This document shows positions 15,605 to 25,934 of a stretch of DNA of 64,000 nt, piece after piece. The notes below the pieces were generated by a model, which saw nothing but the letters and a program-made list of their open reading frames with translations, had not been told where the DNA came from and did not search any database. The stretch covers positions 1-64,000 of the forward strand of contig NZ_JACSQZ010000004.1 in NCBI RefSeq assembly GCF_014836325.1, in the 5' to 3' direction. The stretch is from Clostridium gallinarum. GTDB taxonomy: Bacteria > Bacillota > Clostridia > Clostridiales > Clostridiaceae. Made by a program: the position numbers and the translations under genes. Within the stretch, counting starts at the first letter, position 1. Each line of letters starts with the position of its first letter.

Positions 15605-17836
15605 ATGAAGCAAGAATGGATCAATTTCAAAGAAGGTCAATGGGTTAAATCTGTTGATGTTAGAAACTTTATTCAATTAAATTATACTCCATACACTGGC
15701 GATGATAGTTTTTTATCTGGCGCTACAGATGCAACTAAAAAACTATGGGAAGAAGTAAGTGAATTATTTAAAAAAGAAAGAGAAAATGGTGGAGTTTTAG
15801 ATGTTGACACTGAAACTATTTCCGGTATCAATGAATATAAAGCTGGATATATAGATGAAGCTTTTGAAAAAATAGTTGGTGTTCAAACAGATGCTCCATT
15901 AAAAAGAGCTGTAATGCCTTATGGTGGTATTAGAATGGCTGAAAGTGCTGCTAAAGCTTATGGATATGAAGTAAGCCCAAAAATCTCTGAAATTTTCTCA
16001 AAATATAGAAAAACTCACAACCAAGGTGTTTTTGATGCTTACACTACTGAAATGAGACTAGCTAGAAAATCTGGTGTTATAACAGGACTTCCTGATGCTT
16101 ATGGTAGAGGAAGAATTATAGGTGACTATAGAAGAGTTGCTCTATATGGTGTAGATAGATTAATAGAAGATAAAATTGCTCAAAAGCTTAGCTTAGAAGT
16201 TAAAACAATAGATGAAGATGTAATTAGATTAAGAGAAGAAATTTCTGATCAAATCAATGCATTAAACGAATTAAAAGGACTAGCTCAAACTTACGGTTTT
16301 GATATTTCTAAACCTGCTACAAACGCTAAAGAAGCTATTCAATGGTTATACTTTGGATTCTTAGGAGCTATAAAAGACCAAAACGGTGCTGCTATGTCTC
16401 TTGGAAGAACTTCAACTTTCTTAGATATATATATCGAAAGAGATTTAAAGGCTGGTTTAATCACTGAAGAAGAAGCTCAAGAATTAATGGATCACTTTGT
16501 TATGAAGTTAAGATTAGTTAAATTCTTAAGAACTCCAGAATACAATGATTTATTCTCAGGAGATCCTACTTGGGTTACTGAATCAATTGGTGGTATGGGC
16601 TTAGATGGAAGAACTTTAGTTACTAAGAACTCATTCAGAGTATTAAATACACTATATACTTTAGGACCATCACCAGAACCAAACCTAACTGTTCTTTGGT
16701 CAACTAGATTACCTCAAGGATTTAAAGACTTCTGTTCTAAGGTTTCTATTGATACAAGCTCAGTTCAATATGAAAATGATGACTTAATGGCTCCATACTG
16801 GGGAGATGACTATGCTATTGCTTGTTGTGTATCTGCAATGAGAGTTGGTAAGCAAATGCAATTCTTCGGTGCTAGAGTTAACTTAGCTAAAACTTTACTA
16901 TACGCTATAAATGGTGGTAGAGATGAAAAGTCAGGAGTTCAAGTTGGACCTAAGACTGCTCCATTAAATGGTGATTATTTAGATTACAATGAAGTAATGG
17001 ATAGATTTGAAGTTATGACAGATTGGTTAGCAAACCTTTATGTTAATACTTTAAATGTTATTCACTATATGCATGATAAATATTCTTATGAAAAATTACA
17101 AATGGCGCTGCATGATAGAGATGTATTTAGAACAATGGCTTGTGGTATAGCTGGACTTTCAGTTTGTGCTGACTCACTTTCTGCTATTAAATACGCTAAA
17201 GTTAAGCCAATAAGAAACGAAGAAGGAATAGCTATCGACTTCGAAGTTGAAGGAGACTTCCCTAAATACGGAAATGATGACGATAGAGCTGATGAAATAG
17301 CTGTATGGTTAGTTGAAAGCATGATGAATAAAATAAGACAAAATAAAACTTATAGAAATGCTTACCACACTCAATCAGTATTAACAATTACTTCTAACGT
17401 TGTTTACGGTAAGAAAACTGGTACTACTCCATGCGGAAGAAAGGCTGGAGAACCATTTGCACCAGGGGCTAACCCAATGCACGGAAGAGATAACAACGGT
17501 GCTTTAGCTTCATTAAACTCAGTTGCTAAAATACCATATGAACACTCACAAGATGGTGTTTCTAACACATTCTCAATAATTCCTGATGCATTAGGAAAAG
17601 ATGCTGAAAACAGAATCCATAACCTAGGCGCTATGATGGATGGATACTTCTCTCAAGGTGCTCAACACTTAAATGTAAATGTATTTGATAGAGAAACTTT
17701 ATTAGATGCTATGGATCATCCAGAAAATTATCCTCAATTAACTATAAGAGTTTCAGGATATGCTGTAAACTTCATTAAGTTAACTAGAGAGCAACAATTA
17801 GATGTTATAAATAGAACATTCCATAAATCAATGTAA
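15605..17836 (+). CDS. pflB: formate C-acetyltransferase (pyruvate formate-lyase)
   Basis: A glycyl-radical enzyme converting pyruvate and CoA to acetyl-CoA and formate in anaerobic sugar metabolism. The active-site pair C407-C408 is in IACCVSAMR. The radical glycine is G718 in RVSGYAVNF near the C-terminus. The 743-aa length matches the family. The ATG at 15605 fits AAGGAG upstream and the usual MKQEW start; the frame extends to 15575 without a ribosome site. The activating enzyme PflA is not adjacent; a convergent chemoreceptor gene follows beyond a terminator. Codon use is enriched in well-translated codons, as expected for an abundant enzyme. Confidence 0.97.
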   Translation: MKQEWINFKEGQWVKSVDVRNFIQLNYTPYTGDDSFLSGATDATKKLWEEVSELFKKERENGGVLDVDTETISGINEYKAGYIDEAFEKIVGVQTDAPLKRAVMPYGGIRMAESAAKAYGYEVSPKISEIFSKYRKTHNQGVFDAYTTEMRLARKSGVITGLPDAYGRGRIIGDYRRVALYGVDRLIEDKIAQKLSLEVKTIDEDVIRLREEISDQINALNELKGLAQTYGFDISKPATNAKEAIQWLYFGFLGAIKDQNGAAMSLGRTSTFLDIYIERDLKAGLITEEEAQELMDHFVMKLRLVKFLRTPEYNDLFSGDPTWVTESIGGMGLDGRTLVTKNSFRVLNTLYTLGPSPEPNLTVLWSTRLPQGFKDFCSKVSIDTSSVQYENDDLMAPYWGDDYAIACCVSAMRVGKQMQFFGARVNLAKTLLYAINGGRDEKSGVQVGPKTAPLNGDYLDYNEVMDRFEVMTDWLANLYVNTLNVIHYMHDKYSYEKLQMALHDRDVFRTMACGIAGLSVCADSLSAIKYAKVKPIRNEEGIAIDFEVEGDFPKYGNDDDRADEIAVWLVESMMNKIRQNKTYRNAYHTQSVLTITSNVVYGKKTGTTPCGRKAGEPFAPGANPMHGRDNNGALASLNSVAKIPYEHSQDGVSNTFSIIPDALGKDAENRIHNLGAMMDGYFSQGAQHLNVNVFDRETLLDAMDHPENYPQLTIRVSGYAVNFIKLTREQQLDVINRTFHKSM

Positions 17837-17841
17837 TATTT

Positions 17842-17869
17842 AAGGTGCATACAATATCGTATGCACCTT
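17842..17869. terminator. pflB / chemoreceptor bidirectional terminator
   Basis: AAGGTGCATAC (17842-17852) pairs with GTATGCACCTT (17859-17869), followed on the plus strand by TTATTATTCTT. Confidence 0.85.
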
Positions 17870-17878
17870 TTATTATTC

Positions 17879-19888
17879 TTAGGAAATTTTAAATTTTTGT
17901 ATTAATCTATTTAGTATTTCAGAATACTCTTTAAGAGATTCTGCTTGACTTGACATTTCTTGTAATCCTGATGATTGTTCTTCAGATGCAGCACTTACTT
18001 CCTCAGTAATTGCCGCTGTTTCTTGTGATACGGCTGCTACTTCAGAAATATTATTAACAACTTTATCTTTACTTTTTATAATTCTATCTAATGATACAGT
18101 TACATCAGTAATGCTTCCTTCAAGATAATTTATAGTATTATCTATAACTTCAAATTTCTCTTTAGTTATTTTTAAACTTTCTGAAGTTTCCTTATTTATT
18201 TTATTAGTTAACATTGTTTCTTTATATAATTCATTTATACTGCTCTTGATTTCACTTAACACTTCATTTATTTGAACTGCTGATTTAGATGATTCCTCTG
18301 CTAATTTTCTTACTTCATCTGCTACTACAGCAAATCCTCTACCAACTTCCCCTGCTCTTGCCGCTTCTATACTAGCATTTAATGCTAATAGATTTGTTTG
18401 TTCAGTAATTGATTTTATTGCATCAATTATAGTTCCAACTTCATTAGATTTTACTGTTAATACATCAACTTTTCGTACTATATTATCACTAGCTTGTATA
18501 TTTTCATTATACTTTACATTTAAATTTTCTATTGCTAGATATCCTTCTTCTGAAGATTTTTTAACTTCTTTTGAAGAGTTTAACATATTATTAGAACTAA
18601 CTATAGATTTATTTACTTCATCTTCTAAACCTGATACTATATTTACACTTTCATCTAATTGAGCTGCTTGATTTGTTGCTCCTCCAGCTATTTCTTGTAC
18701 AGATTTAGCTATTTCTTCTCCAACATTACTGGATTCTGATATTATATCAAATAAAGTTATTGCACCATCCTTAACTTTTTCTGAAGCCTCTTTAACACCT
18801 GATAATAAAATACTCATATCAGATACAAGAGATTTTACTCCATTAATCATACTGTTTACTTCTTCATTATATATATCCTTAGATTCTATACTTTCTGTAA
18901 AATCCCCTATCTCTAATTTCTTTAAAACTCTAACAATATCATTTATTGGTTCTGTTAATTTTTTTGTAAATTTATTTGACATTCTAATAATAACTATTAA
19001 TATTATTATAAATATAATTATTGGGAATATTACTTGTAAAGCATACTCAAGTAATATTTCTTGTGCATTTCTAAGTAAAATAATATTTAATTTACTATTT
19101 TCATCAAAAGATCTCATTATAGAATAATACTTGTTATCAACTTTTGCATAACTAATTTTATTTTCTTTATTCTCAATGGCTTTCTTTATCCAATCAATAC
19201 TATCTGCCTTTTTACCAATAAGAGTATCATTAGAATCGAAAATTATTACTCCGTTTTCACTAATTAATGAAATCAATATATCATTAGTTTCATTTTCTGA
19301 AGTTAATCCCTGTAACACTCCTTCAAAATTTTTATCTATTCCTATTACTCCTTGAAGCTCTCCATCATTATTAAATATTGCTTTAGAATATGTAATAAGC
19401 ATTTTATTATTAGTTATATCCCTATAAGGTTCTGATACTATCATTTCTCCTGGGCTATTTATTGCTTTTTGATACCATTCTCTACTTCTTGCATCATAGG
19501 TGCTATCCATTACTTCATATGGTGATAAAATAAATCTTCCATCCTCTGTTCCAACATATATAGATATTACATCCTTATTTACTTTTATATAATCATCTAA
19601 TATATCTTGAACAGCTTGACTATCTCTATTCTTATTAACTGAATTAAAATAGTTATTTAGTAATAAAAAATTTATATCTTTTTCTATATAACTGCTATTA
19701 CTTTCTATTTTTTCTTTTACTAAGTTAATACTCCCACTATTTCTTTCATTATTAATCTTAGTATTTTTAGTATTTGAAGATATAGTATTTAGAGTAGCAA
19801 TTACTAGTATAGGAATTATTGAAGCCTTTAACAGTAAACTTTTTATGTCTTTTTTCAAAGTTCTCTTTTTATTATGTGCTTTTTTCAT
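17879..19888 (-). CDS. methyl-accepting chemotaxis protein with dCache sensor
   Basis: A 669-aa transmembrane chemoreceptor. TM1 lies at about residues 17-36 and TM2 at about 283-303. Between them is an extracytoplasmic dCache-like domain ([26 protein letters not shown], split here in reading as two motifs [11 protein letters not shown] and VSEPYRD), typical of amino-acid or small-ligand sensing. A HAMP domain (about 304-358) and the cytoplasmic signalling hairpin follow, with [19 protein letters not shown] at the tip. [24 protein letters not shown] stretch lies near the end. It implies a motile or formerly motile cell. No che genes are adjacent. Confidence 0.95.
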   Translation of the reverse strand: MKKAHNKKRTLKKDIKSLLLKASIIPILVIATLNTISSNTKNTKINNERNSGSINLVKEKIESNSSYIEKDINFLLLNNYFNSVNKNRDSQAVQDILDDYIKVNKDVISIYVGTEDGRFILSPYEVMDSTYDARSREWYQKAINSPGEMIVSEPYRDITNNKMLITYSKAIFNNDGELQGVIGIDKNFEGVLQGLTSENETNDILISLISENGVIIFDSNDTLIGKKADSIDWIKKAIENKENKISYAKVDNKYYSIMRSFDENSKLNIILLRNAQEILLEYALQVIFPIIIFIIILIVIIRMSNKFTKKLTEPINDIVRVLKKLEIGDFTESIESKDIYNEEVNSMINGVKSLVSDMSILLSGVKEASEKVKDGAITLFDIISESSNVGEEIAKSVQEIAGGATNQAAQLDESVNIVSGLEDEVNKSIVSSNNMLNSSKEVKKSSEEGYLAIENLNVKYNENIQASDNIVRKVDVLTVKSNEVGTIIDAIKSITEQTNLLALNASIEAARAGEVGRGFAVVADEVRKLAEESSKSAVQINEVLSEIKSSINELYKETMLTNKINKETSESLKITKEKFEVIDNTINYLEGSITDVTVSLDRIIKSKDKVVNNISEVAAVSQETAAITEEVSAASEEQSSGLQEMSSQAESLKEYSEILNRLIQKFKIS

Positions 19889-20023
19889 TTCATACTCCTT
19901 AACAATATTCTTTATATTTATTTTATCGTTAGTAATATTTTTAAATTAATACTAAATTCGATATTTTACGCTAAAATATTTAAAATACTCTAATAATATA
20001 AATTATAAACTAAATAACACATT

Positions 20024-20054
20024 AAAAGGAAGCTAAAATTTCTTAGCTTCCCTT
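20024..20054 (-). terminator. terminator of the DtxR/Rieske/tocopherol-cyclase-like operon
   Basis: GGAAGCTAA (20028-20036) pairs with TTAGCTTCC (20043-20051), immediately after the stop codon at 20054-20056. On the minus strand TTTTAAT follows. Confidence 0.7.
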
Positions 20055-20941
20055 TAATCATTAACATATTCAAAACTAGTTGTTTTACTAACTAAGTTAA
20101 AATTTAATTTATTATTTTTATAAAATTTAAATCTAGCAGTGCAATTTATATTTTCATATATAGTTCTTGTCATTTCTCCAGCATTAGGAGCTAATAATCT
20201 TTGACCTGATAATCCATCTATATCTACTTCTAATTTATATTTTCCTCTTTTTATAACTATTTTCTTCTCATTATATAAAACTATTTTAACTCCATTATAT
20301 GTAGCAAATCTATATTCTTTTCCCTTATAATAAACTACTGCAATACACCCTTTAAACTTGCATCCTAAGAAAGGTATATCTGCTATTGAAACCATAATAC
20401 TAGTATCTTCTATTGAAAAATCATTACTTTGAATCCATAAATAAGTTTCTGGAAATGATTTTCCTAAGTCTTTTTCTATATATCCTTTTCCATATATAAA
20501 TTTCATTTCTTCATTATTTATATATAAACTTCCATTAACCGTATGGTTTAAGCTTAAAACTCCATGATAGCATTCCATAAATGAAAAGTATTTAAAAAGT
20601 CCCATTATATCACTTTTTATAGGAGTTATATTATTATAAGTAAGTCTACCTTTAATATGTATATCTTTATTTTTTATATTTATTATTATTCCTTTAGTAG
20701 AAAATATATTGTCTTTTATCTTTATAGTTAACTTATCAGCACTTATACTAAAATCCTTGAAATCATAATTAATATTATATGATTTGGTTTTTGTTATAAC
20801 TTGTATAAAGGAATACTTTTCTCCGTTTTCTTTTATATTTATTCCTGGTATAAATGATATTACATTATCCTCAAATTGATTCTTAAAATACCAGCCTTCA
20901 AAATATCCTTTTTTCTTCCCGTAAAAATCCTTATTTTTCAT
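20054..20941 (-). CDS. tocopherol cyclase-like / lipocalin-like protein
   Basis: A 295-aa beta-rich protein. The N-terminal YFEGWYFKNQF (about residues 13-23) and central IYGKGYIEKDLGKSFPETYLW (read as GYIEKDLG and FPETYLWIQ) match the bacterial branch of the tocopherol-cyclase-like family PF14249. In Firmicutes the substrate is unknown; plant tocopherol synthesis is not implied. No signal peptide. It overlaps the upstream FAD-Rieske gene by 11 bp, so the two are translationally coupled and probably act on the same lipid or quinone-like compound, which is inference. Confidence 0.75.
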   Translation of the reverse strand: MKNKDFYGKKKGYFEGWYFKNQFEDNVISFIPGINIKENGEKYSFIQVITKTKSYNINYDFKDFSISADKLTIKIKDNIFSTKGIIINIKNKDIHIKGRLTYNNITPIKSDIMGLFKYFSFMECYHGVLSLNHTVNGSLYINNEEMKFIYGKGYIEKDLGKSFPETYLWIQSNDFSIEDTSIMVSIADIPFLGCKFKGCIAVVYYKGKEYRFATYNGVKIVLYNEKKIVIKRGKYKLEVDIDGLSGQRLLAPNAGEMTRTIYENINCTARFKFYKNNKLNFNLVSKTTSFEYVND

Positions 20942-22373
20942 ATTTTAACTCTTTAATAGCTGGAGAATCTAAGAAATTACCACGATAATCAAATCTAGAA
21001 CCATGACAAGGACAATCCCAAGATAAATCGTCAGCATTCCATTTTACTTCACACCCTAAATGTGGACATTTCGTAGATACAGTATATGCCCTTCCTTCTT
21101 TTGTTTTATATACCCCGACTTTATTCCCCTCATAAGTAATTATACCGGCTTCTCCATTTTTTATATTATCTATAGTTTCCATTGGAATTCTTATTTTTTG
21201 TGCTATGAAATTATATGTTGTTTCAAATCCATCCTTTGCTAAATTCTTTATAGATGCAGTCATATCAAATCTACTTGGAGAGAAAATTTCATTAAAATCA
21301 TATTCCTTACCTGTGATCATTCCACTAATTATAATAGATGAAACCATAGAAGATGTCATTCCCCACTTGTTAAATCCAGTAGCAACATATACATTTGGCA
21401 TATCTTTAGAGTAAACTCCTATAAAAGGAATCCCATCTGATGTTATACAATCTTGTGCCGACCAATGATACTCCTCTATTGATTCAGGATAAAGTTTTTT
21501 AGCTAATTCTCTTAATTTATCCCATGCCCCACCTTCTTGATTATCTCCTGTTCTAGCAGATACCCCTCCTAAAATTAGATAGTCCTTATATCTTCTAAAA
21601 GAATATCCCCCATCTTTTTCATCTATATACATCCCATTTAGTATTTGAGCATTTTTTAATGCAATAACATATTCTCTTTCTTGATGCATTCTTAAGAAAT
21701 AATATCCCGGAACATTTATAATAGGAAAATGAGTTGCTACTACTATACTCTTAGCTTTTATTCTTCCCTTATCAGTAATTACAACATCATTTTTTATATC
21801 TAAAGCTGTTGTATTTTCATATATAGTCAAATCTTTAGCTATAAAATTTAAAAATTTAATCGGATTGAAATTAGCTTGATTCTTAAATTTTAATGCTTTT
21901 TTTATACTAAATGGAAGTTCTATATTATCAACTAATTCTGCATCTATTCCTATACTTATAGCTGCTTCATATTCATCTTCTATTTTTTTTGAATTATCTA
22001 AAGTATATACATATGCATCTTCTATTTCAAATTCACAATCTATATTATTTTTTTTTATTATTTCTTCATAATTTTCTAATGCTAGTTTATTAGCCAATGC
22101 ATATCTAGATGCATTTTCTTTACCAAATTCCTTAATTAGTTTATCATATATAATATTATGTTGTATTGTTATCTTTGCAGTAGTATTTATTGTATTTCCT
22201 TGCAAAACCTTTCCTCTATCTATTATTACTGCCTCTACTCCTTTTTCTTTAAGCATATAAGCTGTAAGAAGTCCTGTTATCCCTCCCCCTATTATGATAA
22301 CTTCAGCTTCATTTACATCTTTTAATTCTCCCTTACTTTTTATATTATAACTTTCACTCCAAATCGACTTCAT
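20931..22373 (-). CDS. FAD-dependent oxidoreductase with C-terminal Rieske [2Fe-2S] domain
   Basis: A 480-aa fusion. The N-terminus has a Rossmann FAD motif (VIIIGGGITGLLTAYML, about residues 25-41) of the DAO type. The C-terminus (about 400-480) is a Rieske domain with CPHLGC and CPCHGSRFD, giving the Cys-His pairs of a [2Fe-2S] cluster. Similar fusions occur in Bacillus and Clostridium without a firmly assigned substrate. It lies 28 bp after the DtxR-type regulator gene, so iron control is plausible, and overlaps the next gene. Confidence 0.88.
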   Translation of the reverse strand: MKSIWSESYNIKSKGELKDVNEAEVIIIGGGITGLLTAYMLKEKGVEAVIIDRGKVLQGNTINTTAKITIQHNIIYDKLIKEFGKENASRYALANKLALENYEEIIKKNNIDCEFEIEDAYVYTLDNSKKIEDEYEAAISIGIDAELVDNIELPFSIKKALKFKNQANFNPIKFLNFIAKDLTIYENTTALDIKNDVVITDKGRIKAKSIVVATHFPIINVPGYYFLRMHQEREYVIALKNAQILNGMYIDEKDGGYSFRRYKDYLILGGVSARTGDNQEGGAWDKLRELAKKLYPESIEEYHWSAQDCITSDGIPFIGVYSKDMPNVYVATGFNKWGMTSSMVSSIIISGMITGKEYDFNEIFSPSRFDMTASIKNLAKDGFETTYNFIAQKIRIPMETIDNIKNGEAGIITYEGNKVGVYKTKEGRAYTVSTKCPHLGCEVKWNADDLSWDCPCHGSRFDYRGNFLDSPAIKELKYEK

Positions 22374-22401
22374 ATACTAACGACACCTTTCTTCAAATGA
22401 T

Positions 22402-22857
22402 TTATTTTTTATTATTCCCCAACTTTTCCTTTATTATTGGATAATTATCAATTATTTCAATAAAATTTTCTATTCTTTGAAAGGTATCTTTATTTAATAC
22501 ATGCTCTATCTTTTCAGTTTCTTCTAATATATTTTTAGAAACACCTATAGTCCTTAAAAATTTTTCAATAGTATTATGCCTATATAATAAATACTCTCCA
22601 TAAATTTTTCCATCATCAGTCAATTTTATATATCCGTATTTTTCATAAGAAACTAAACTTAATTCATCCAATTTTTTTATCATATTGGTTATTGATGCCG
22701 GTTTTACATTTAAAGCCTTTGATAAATCTCCAACCCTAGTAAATCCTATTTCATTAGATAATCTATAAATCATTTCTATATAATCTTCCATAGATGCTGT
22801 AATAAGACCTGAATTTATTTTTAAATAATTATTAAAAGTGTAAAATCCTTTTGGCAT
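22402..22857 (-). CDS. DtxR/MntR-family metal-dependent regulator
   Basis: A regulator of about 151 residues. MEDYIEMIYRL, then an HTH with FTRVGDLSKALNVKPASITNMI, match the DtxR family. A dimerisation part with EHVLNKDTFQRIENFIE carries possible metal ligands; there is no SH3 domain, as in MntR. The ATG at 22857 is chosen because GGGGAG lies 7 nt upstream; the ATG at 22887 has a weaker site. It is first in the operon with the Rieske and tocopherol-cyclase-like genes and may autoregulate it. Confidence 0.85.
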   Translation of the reverse strand: MPKGFYTFNNYLKINSGLITASMEDYIEMIYRLSNEIGFTRVGDLSKALNVKPASITNMIKKLDELSLVSYEKYGYIKLTDDGKIYGEYLLYRHNTIEKFLRTIGVSKNILEETEKIEHVLNKDTFQRIENFIEIIDNYPIIKEKLGNNKK

Positions 22858-22944
22858 AAATCTTCTCCCCACATTAAAAAGTTTCATTCCTATATTTATA
22901 TTTGCTATATCTTAATTAAATTCATAAAAAAGTGTTAAAGTATC

Positions 22945-23060
22945 ATATCCATGTTCCGTCGCAAGCTCCAAGTCGCCCTCATACAATGTTTATCTCTTTA
23001 CAAACTGAAGGAAGGAAAGTATAAATAGTTAATAACAAGGCATAACTTTTTATACTTTCT
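22945..23060. repeat. dispersed hairpin repeat, copy 3 (5' arm lost)
   Basis: The core TTCCGTCGCA-AGCTCCAAGTC and right arm AATGTTTATCTCTTT (22985-22999) are conserved, but the left arm has been replaced by unrelated sequence. Stem 2 is intact: GAAAGTATAAA (23015-23025) with TTTATACTTTC (23049-23059), 11 bp perfect. It differs from copy 4 (AAATTATAA / TTATAATTT) by matched changes on both arms. It lies just beyond the ABC transporter terminator. Confidence 0.8.
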
Positions 23061-23069
23061 AACTTAAAT

Positions 23070-23108
23070 AAAAAAGATACTACCTAATTACAAGATAGTA
23101 TCTTTTTT
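23070..23108 (-). terminator. terminator of the lysine ABC transporter operon
   Basis: A perfect 13-bp inverted repeat, AAAAAAGATACTA (23070-23082) with TAGTATCTTTTTT (23096-23108), directly after the ATPase gene. Confidence 0.85.
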
Positions 23109-23113
23109 CTTTA

Positions 23114-23851
23114 TTAATTATTTAATGTACGTTTTAAGAATTCACGAGTACGCTCTTTCTTTGGATTATTAAATATTTCATCTGGAGTACCTTCTTCTTC
23201 TATTACACCGTTATTCATAAATACTACTCTATCTGAAACTTCCTTAGCAAATCCCATTTCATGTGTGACAACTAGCATAGTAAGCCCTGTTTCTGCTAGT
23301 TCCTTCATTACTTTTAATACTTCTCCAACCATTTCAGGATCTAATGCTGATGTTGGTTCATCAAATAATATTACATCAGGTTCCATAGATAAAGCTCTAG
23401 CTATAGCTACTCTTTGTTTTTGTCCACCTGATAACTGTTTAGGTTTAGCATTTATATAATTGCTCATTCCTACTATATCTAAGTACTTCATAGCAACTTT
23501 TTCGGCTTCTTCCTTTGATCTTCCTAATACTTTTACTTGTCCTACAACACAATTGCTTAAGACATCATGATTGTTAAATAAATTAAATTGTTGAAAAACC
23601 ATTCCTAGCTTAGTTCTATATTTATATATATCATGCTTATCATCTAATATATTTTCCCCATTATATATTATTTCTCCACCTGATGGTTTTTCTAAAAGAT
23701 TTATACATCTTAATAATGTAGATTTACCAGAACCTGATGATCCTATTAAACATACAACTTCTCCCTTTTTCACTGAAAAATCTATGTCCTTTAAAACTTC
23801 ATGACTTCCAAAGGATTTACTTAAATGTTTAACTTCTATTACTTTTTCCAT
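23114..23851 (-). CDS. amino-acid ABC transporter ATP-binding protein (lysine-regulated)
   Basis: A 245-aa ATPase of the GlnQ/HisP group. Walker [10 protein letters not shown] is near residue 37, signature [15 protein letters not shown] near 134, and Walker [13 protein letters not shown] near 155. The H-loop is VVTHEMGF. It is third in the SBP-permease-ATPase operon, 20 bp after the permease gene. The lysine riboswitch in the leader says the transporter handles lysine or a close cationic analogue; the sequence alone would only say polar amino acid. Confidence 0.93.
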   Translation of the reverse strand: MEKVIEVKHLSKSFGSHEVLKDIDFSVKKGEVVCLIGSSGSGKSTLLRCINLLEKPSGGEIIYNGENILDDKHDIYKYRTKLGMVFQQFNLFNNHDVLSNCVVGQVKVLGRSKEEAEKVAMKYLDIVGMSNYINAKPKQLSGGQKQRVAIARALSMEPDVILFDEPTSALDPEMVGEVLKVMKELAETGLTMLVVTHEMGFAKEVSDRVVFMNNGVIEEEGTPDEIFNNPKKERTREFLKRTLNN

Positions 23852-23871
23852 ACTATTTCCTCCTTAGGCCA

Positions 23872-24633
23872 TTACACAGCTTTATTAACCATATCTTCTG
23901 GTTTAGAAACTTGCATTTGATTTCCAGCTATTATATAGTTTTCTGGACCATCTATTTTCTTCTCTAAATATCTTAATATTCTAGTAACTGTAAATGTCAT
24001 TATAAAATAAAGAATACACGCTACTGTAAATGACTCAAAATATTTAAAGTTATTTCCTGCTACTGATTTAGTTTGGAAATATAATTCAGATACTGAAATT
24101 ACATTTAATACTGATGTATCTTTAATATTAATAACAAACTCATTCCCTGTAGCCGGTAATATATTTCTAATAACTTGTGGTAATACTACATTTATCATAG
24201 TTTGAAAGTGATTCATTCCAATAGCTTGTGCAGCTTCAAATTGTCCTTTATCTATAGAAACTATGCCCCCTCTTACTATTTCTGACATATAAGCTCCAGT
24301 ATTTATAGAAACTATAAATAAACCTGCAACTATTGCATTAACATTTATTCCTAAAGCAGCTGCTGATCCATAATATATTACCATTGCTTGAACAATCATA
24401 GGAGTTCCTCTGAAAAATTCTATATAAGCAGATAAAATTACATTAACCACTTTTAAAATTATTCTTTTTATACCCTTTTCCGGTACTGGTATTGTTCTAA
24501 CTACTCCTATTATAAGTCCAATAACTGTACCTATTAATGTACCTACTATTGAAATTAATAAAGTAATTCCTGCCCCACGCAAAAACCCTTGCCAGTTGTT
24601 AGAAATTATTTTTATTATATCGCTAAAACTCAT
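23872..24633 (-). CDS. amino-acid ABC transporter permease (lysine-regulated)
   Basis: A 253-aa polar amino-acid permease of the HisM/GlnP type. About five membrane segments, and the EAA-type loop reads FEAAQAIGMNHFQTMINVVLPQ (FEAAQAIGMNHFQ, then VVLPQ), which contacts the ATPase. FFRGTPMIVQAM is the usual family motif near the second helix. It lies between the SBP and ATPase genes with about 20-bp spacings. Confidence 0.93.
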   Translation of the reverse strand: MSFSDIIKIISNNWQGFLRGAGITLLISIVGTLIGTVIGLIIGVVRTIPVPEKGIKRIILKVVNVILSAYIEFFRGTPMIVQAMVIYYGSAAALGINVNAIVAGLFIVSINTGAYMSEIVRGGIVSIDKGQFEAAQAIGMNHFQTMINVVLPQVIRNILPATGNEFVINIKDTSVLNVISVSELYFQTKSVAGNNFKYFESFTVACILYFIMTFTVTRILRYLEKKIDGPENYIIAGNQMQVSKPEDMVNKAV

Positions 24634-24653
24634 CTTCTACTCTCCTTATAGGA

Positions 24654-25484
24654 CTACTGTGCTGCTGGTTGATTTTTAATAGCAGTATCCATTATTTCTA
24701 ATCTTTCTTCGTCAGAAATTCCTTTTAAAATTTCATTTATTTTATCTTTTAATTCACTATCCTTCTTAAGTCCAACAGCTATAGCTGTGTCTTCTTCTGA
24801 AGTTTCAAATCCTTCTTTAAATTCTACCATTTTGAAGTTTTCATTAGCCATTTGTGCACTAAGTGCTTCTGGTCTTTCTGTCACGTATCCATCTATAACT
24901 CCTGATTCTAATGCAACTCTCATAGCTGGGAAATTATCCATAGCTGTTTGCTTATTTACATTTGGAATTTGATCTATAACTGAATAGTGGAATGTATTTA
25001 ATTGTGCTGTTATTTTAGCTCCTGAAAAATCCTTTAATGTTTCTGCATTTTCATAAGCTCCACCTTTTTTAACAAGCATAACTAAATCTGATTTATAATA
25101 AACATCTGTAAAATCTATTGTTTCCTTACGTTCTTCTGTTGGAGACATACCTGCTATAATTGCATCTATCTTTCCTGAAGTTAATGCTGGAACTAGCCCG
25201 TCCCATTCAGTTTTAACAATTTCTAATTTTTTCCCTAATGAATCAGCTATTTTTTTAGCAATTTCTACATCATATCCCCCAGCGTATTCTGAGCCTCCAT
25301 TTATCTTTACAGCTCCATTTGAGTCATCTGTTTGAGTCCAGTTAAAAGGAGCATATCCTGCCTCCATCCCAACTCTAAACACATCTTCTGATGAAGTATC
25401 GTTACCCTTTCCTGATCCACAACCTGTTAATGTTATTGCTGCTGTTAATACACCTGCAATTAATAATGATAATTTTTTCTTCAT
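24654..25484 (-). CDS. amino-acid ABC transporter substrate-binding lipoprotein (lysine-regulated)
   Basis: A 276-aa protein. The signal MKKKLSLLIAGVLTAAITLTGC ends in the lipobox LTGC and anchors the protein outside the membrane. The mature part has RVGMEAGYAPFNWTQ and VEIAKKIADSLGKKLEIV, typical of SBP_bac_3 domains. The ATG at 25484 is preferred because AGAGG lies upstream; the frame extends to 25538 across terminator sequence. First gene of the operon behind the lysine riboswitch, so lysine is the probable ligand. Confidence 0.93.
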   Translation of the reverse strand: MKKKLSLLIAGVLTAAITLTGCGSGKGNDTSSEDVFRVGMEAGYAPFNWTQTDDSNGAVKINGGSEYAGGYDVEIAKKIADSLGKKLEIVKTEWDGLVPALTSGKIDAIIAGMSPTEERKETIDFTDVYYKSDLVMLVKKGGAYENAETLKDFSGAKITAQLNTFHYSVIDQIPNVNKQTAMDNFPAMRVALESGVIDGYVTERPEALSAQMANENFKMVEFKEGFETSEEDTAIAVGLKKDSELKDKINEILKGISDEERLEIMDTAIKNQPAAQ

Positions 25485-25522
25485 AGTATATATCCTCTCT
25501 TTCTTATAATAATTTTTTTTAG

Positions 25523-25552
25523 AAAATAAAAATACCAACCTAATTGGTTGGT
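25523..25552 (-). terminator. second (proximal) terminator of the lysine leader
   Basis: ACCAACC (25534-25540) pairs with GGTTGGT (25546-25552); on the minus strand it is followed by ATTTTTATTTT. It lies between the riboswitch terminator and the SBP gene. Confidence 0.7.
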
Positions 25553-25580
25553 GCTATCCTAAATAATTCAGATAAGATAC

Positions 25581-25616
25581 TATAAAAAAATAACTGAACC
25601 TTTTGGGCTCAGCTTA
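25581..25616 (-). terminator. first terminator of the lysine riboswitch
   Basis: On the minus strand CTGAGCC (25612-25606) pairs with GGTTCAG (25600-25594) around a short A-rich loop, followed by TTATTTTTTTATA. It is the probable lysine-dependent expression platform. Confidence 0.8.
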
Positions 25617-25652
25617 ACTTCATAGCTATTTTACCCTCATCTTTTCCCATTC

Positions 25653-25828
25653 GAGATAGCACAACTTAATAAACCGGGAAGTTTATTAAGACAGTCCTGT
25701 AGCTCTTAACTACAGACCCAGCAAGTAATATTGAGAAGTATTACAAGCTTCGGCAAAATTTCCTTCTCCCTAGCTTCATAGCTTTCTCAAACTCCACTAA
25801 AGACTGTTAAATTTTGCGCCTCTACCTC
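25653..25828 (-). ncRNA. lysine riboswitch (L box)
   Basis: Read on the minus strand the leader contains the L-box landmarks in order: AGAGGCGC at the start, AGTGGAG, GGGAGAAGGAAATTTTGCCGA (given here as AGAAGG then GCCGAAGC), GCTGGGTC, GGACTGTC, the CTTCCCGG loop, and the closing GCTATCTC. P1 forms between GAGGTAG (25828-25822) and CTATCTC (25659-25653). It sits upstream of the amino-acid ABC operon, so high lysine should stop transcription at the following terminators. It assigns lysine as the signal, and very likely the cargo, of the transporter. Confidence 0.95.
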
Positions 25829-25934
25829 ACAAGTTAGTGAGGCATTTATTTAATTTTATGTATATATTACATTATTTTTCTGAATTTGTCAATATATACT
25901 TAAAATTTTATTCATAGTCTATTAAACATTTTAA

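Noticed and set aside
20054..20941. Vitamin E synthesis from the tocopherol-cyclase-like gene
   Set aside because: Only the family fold is shared and no other tocopherol genes are present.
25523..25828. T-box or SAM riboswitch in the transporter leader
   Set aside because: The ordered L-box segments (AGAGGCGC, GCCGAAGC, GGACTGTC, GCTATCTC) fit the lysine class and no T-box TGGN sequence is evident.
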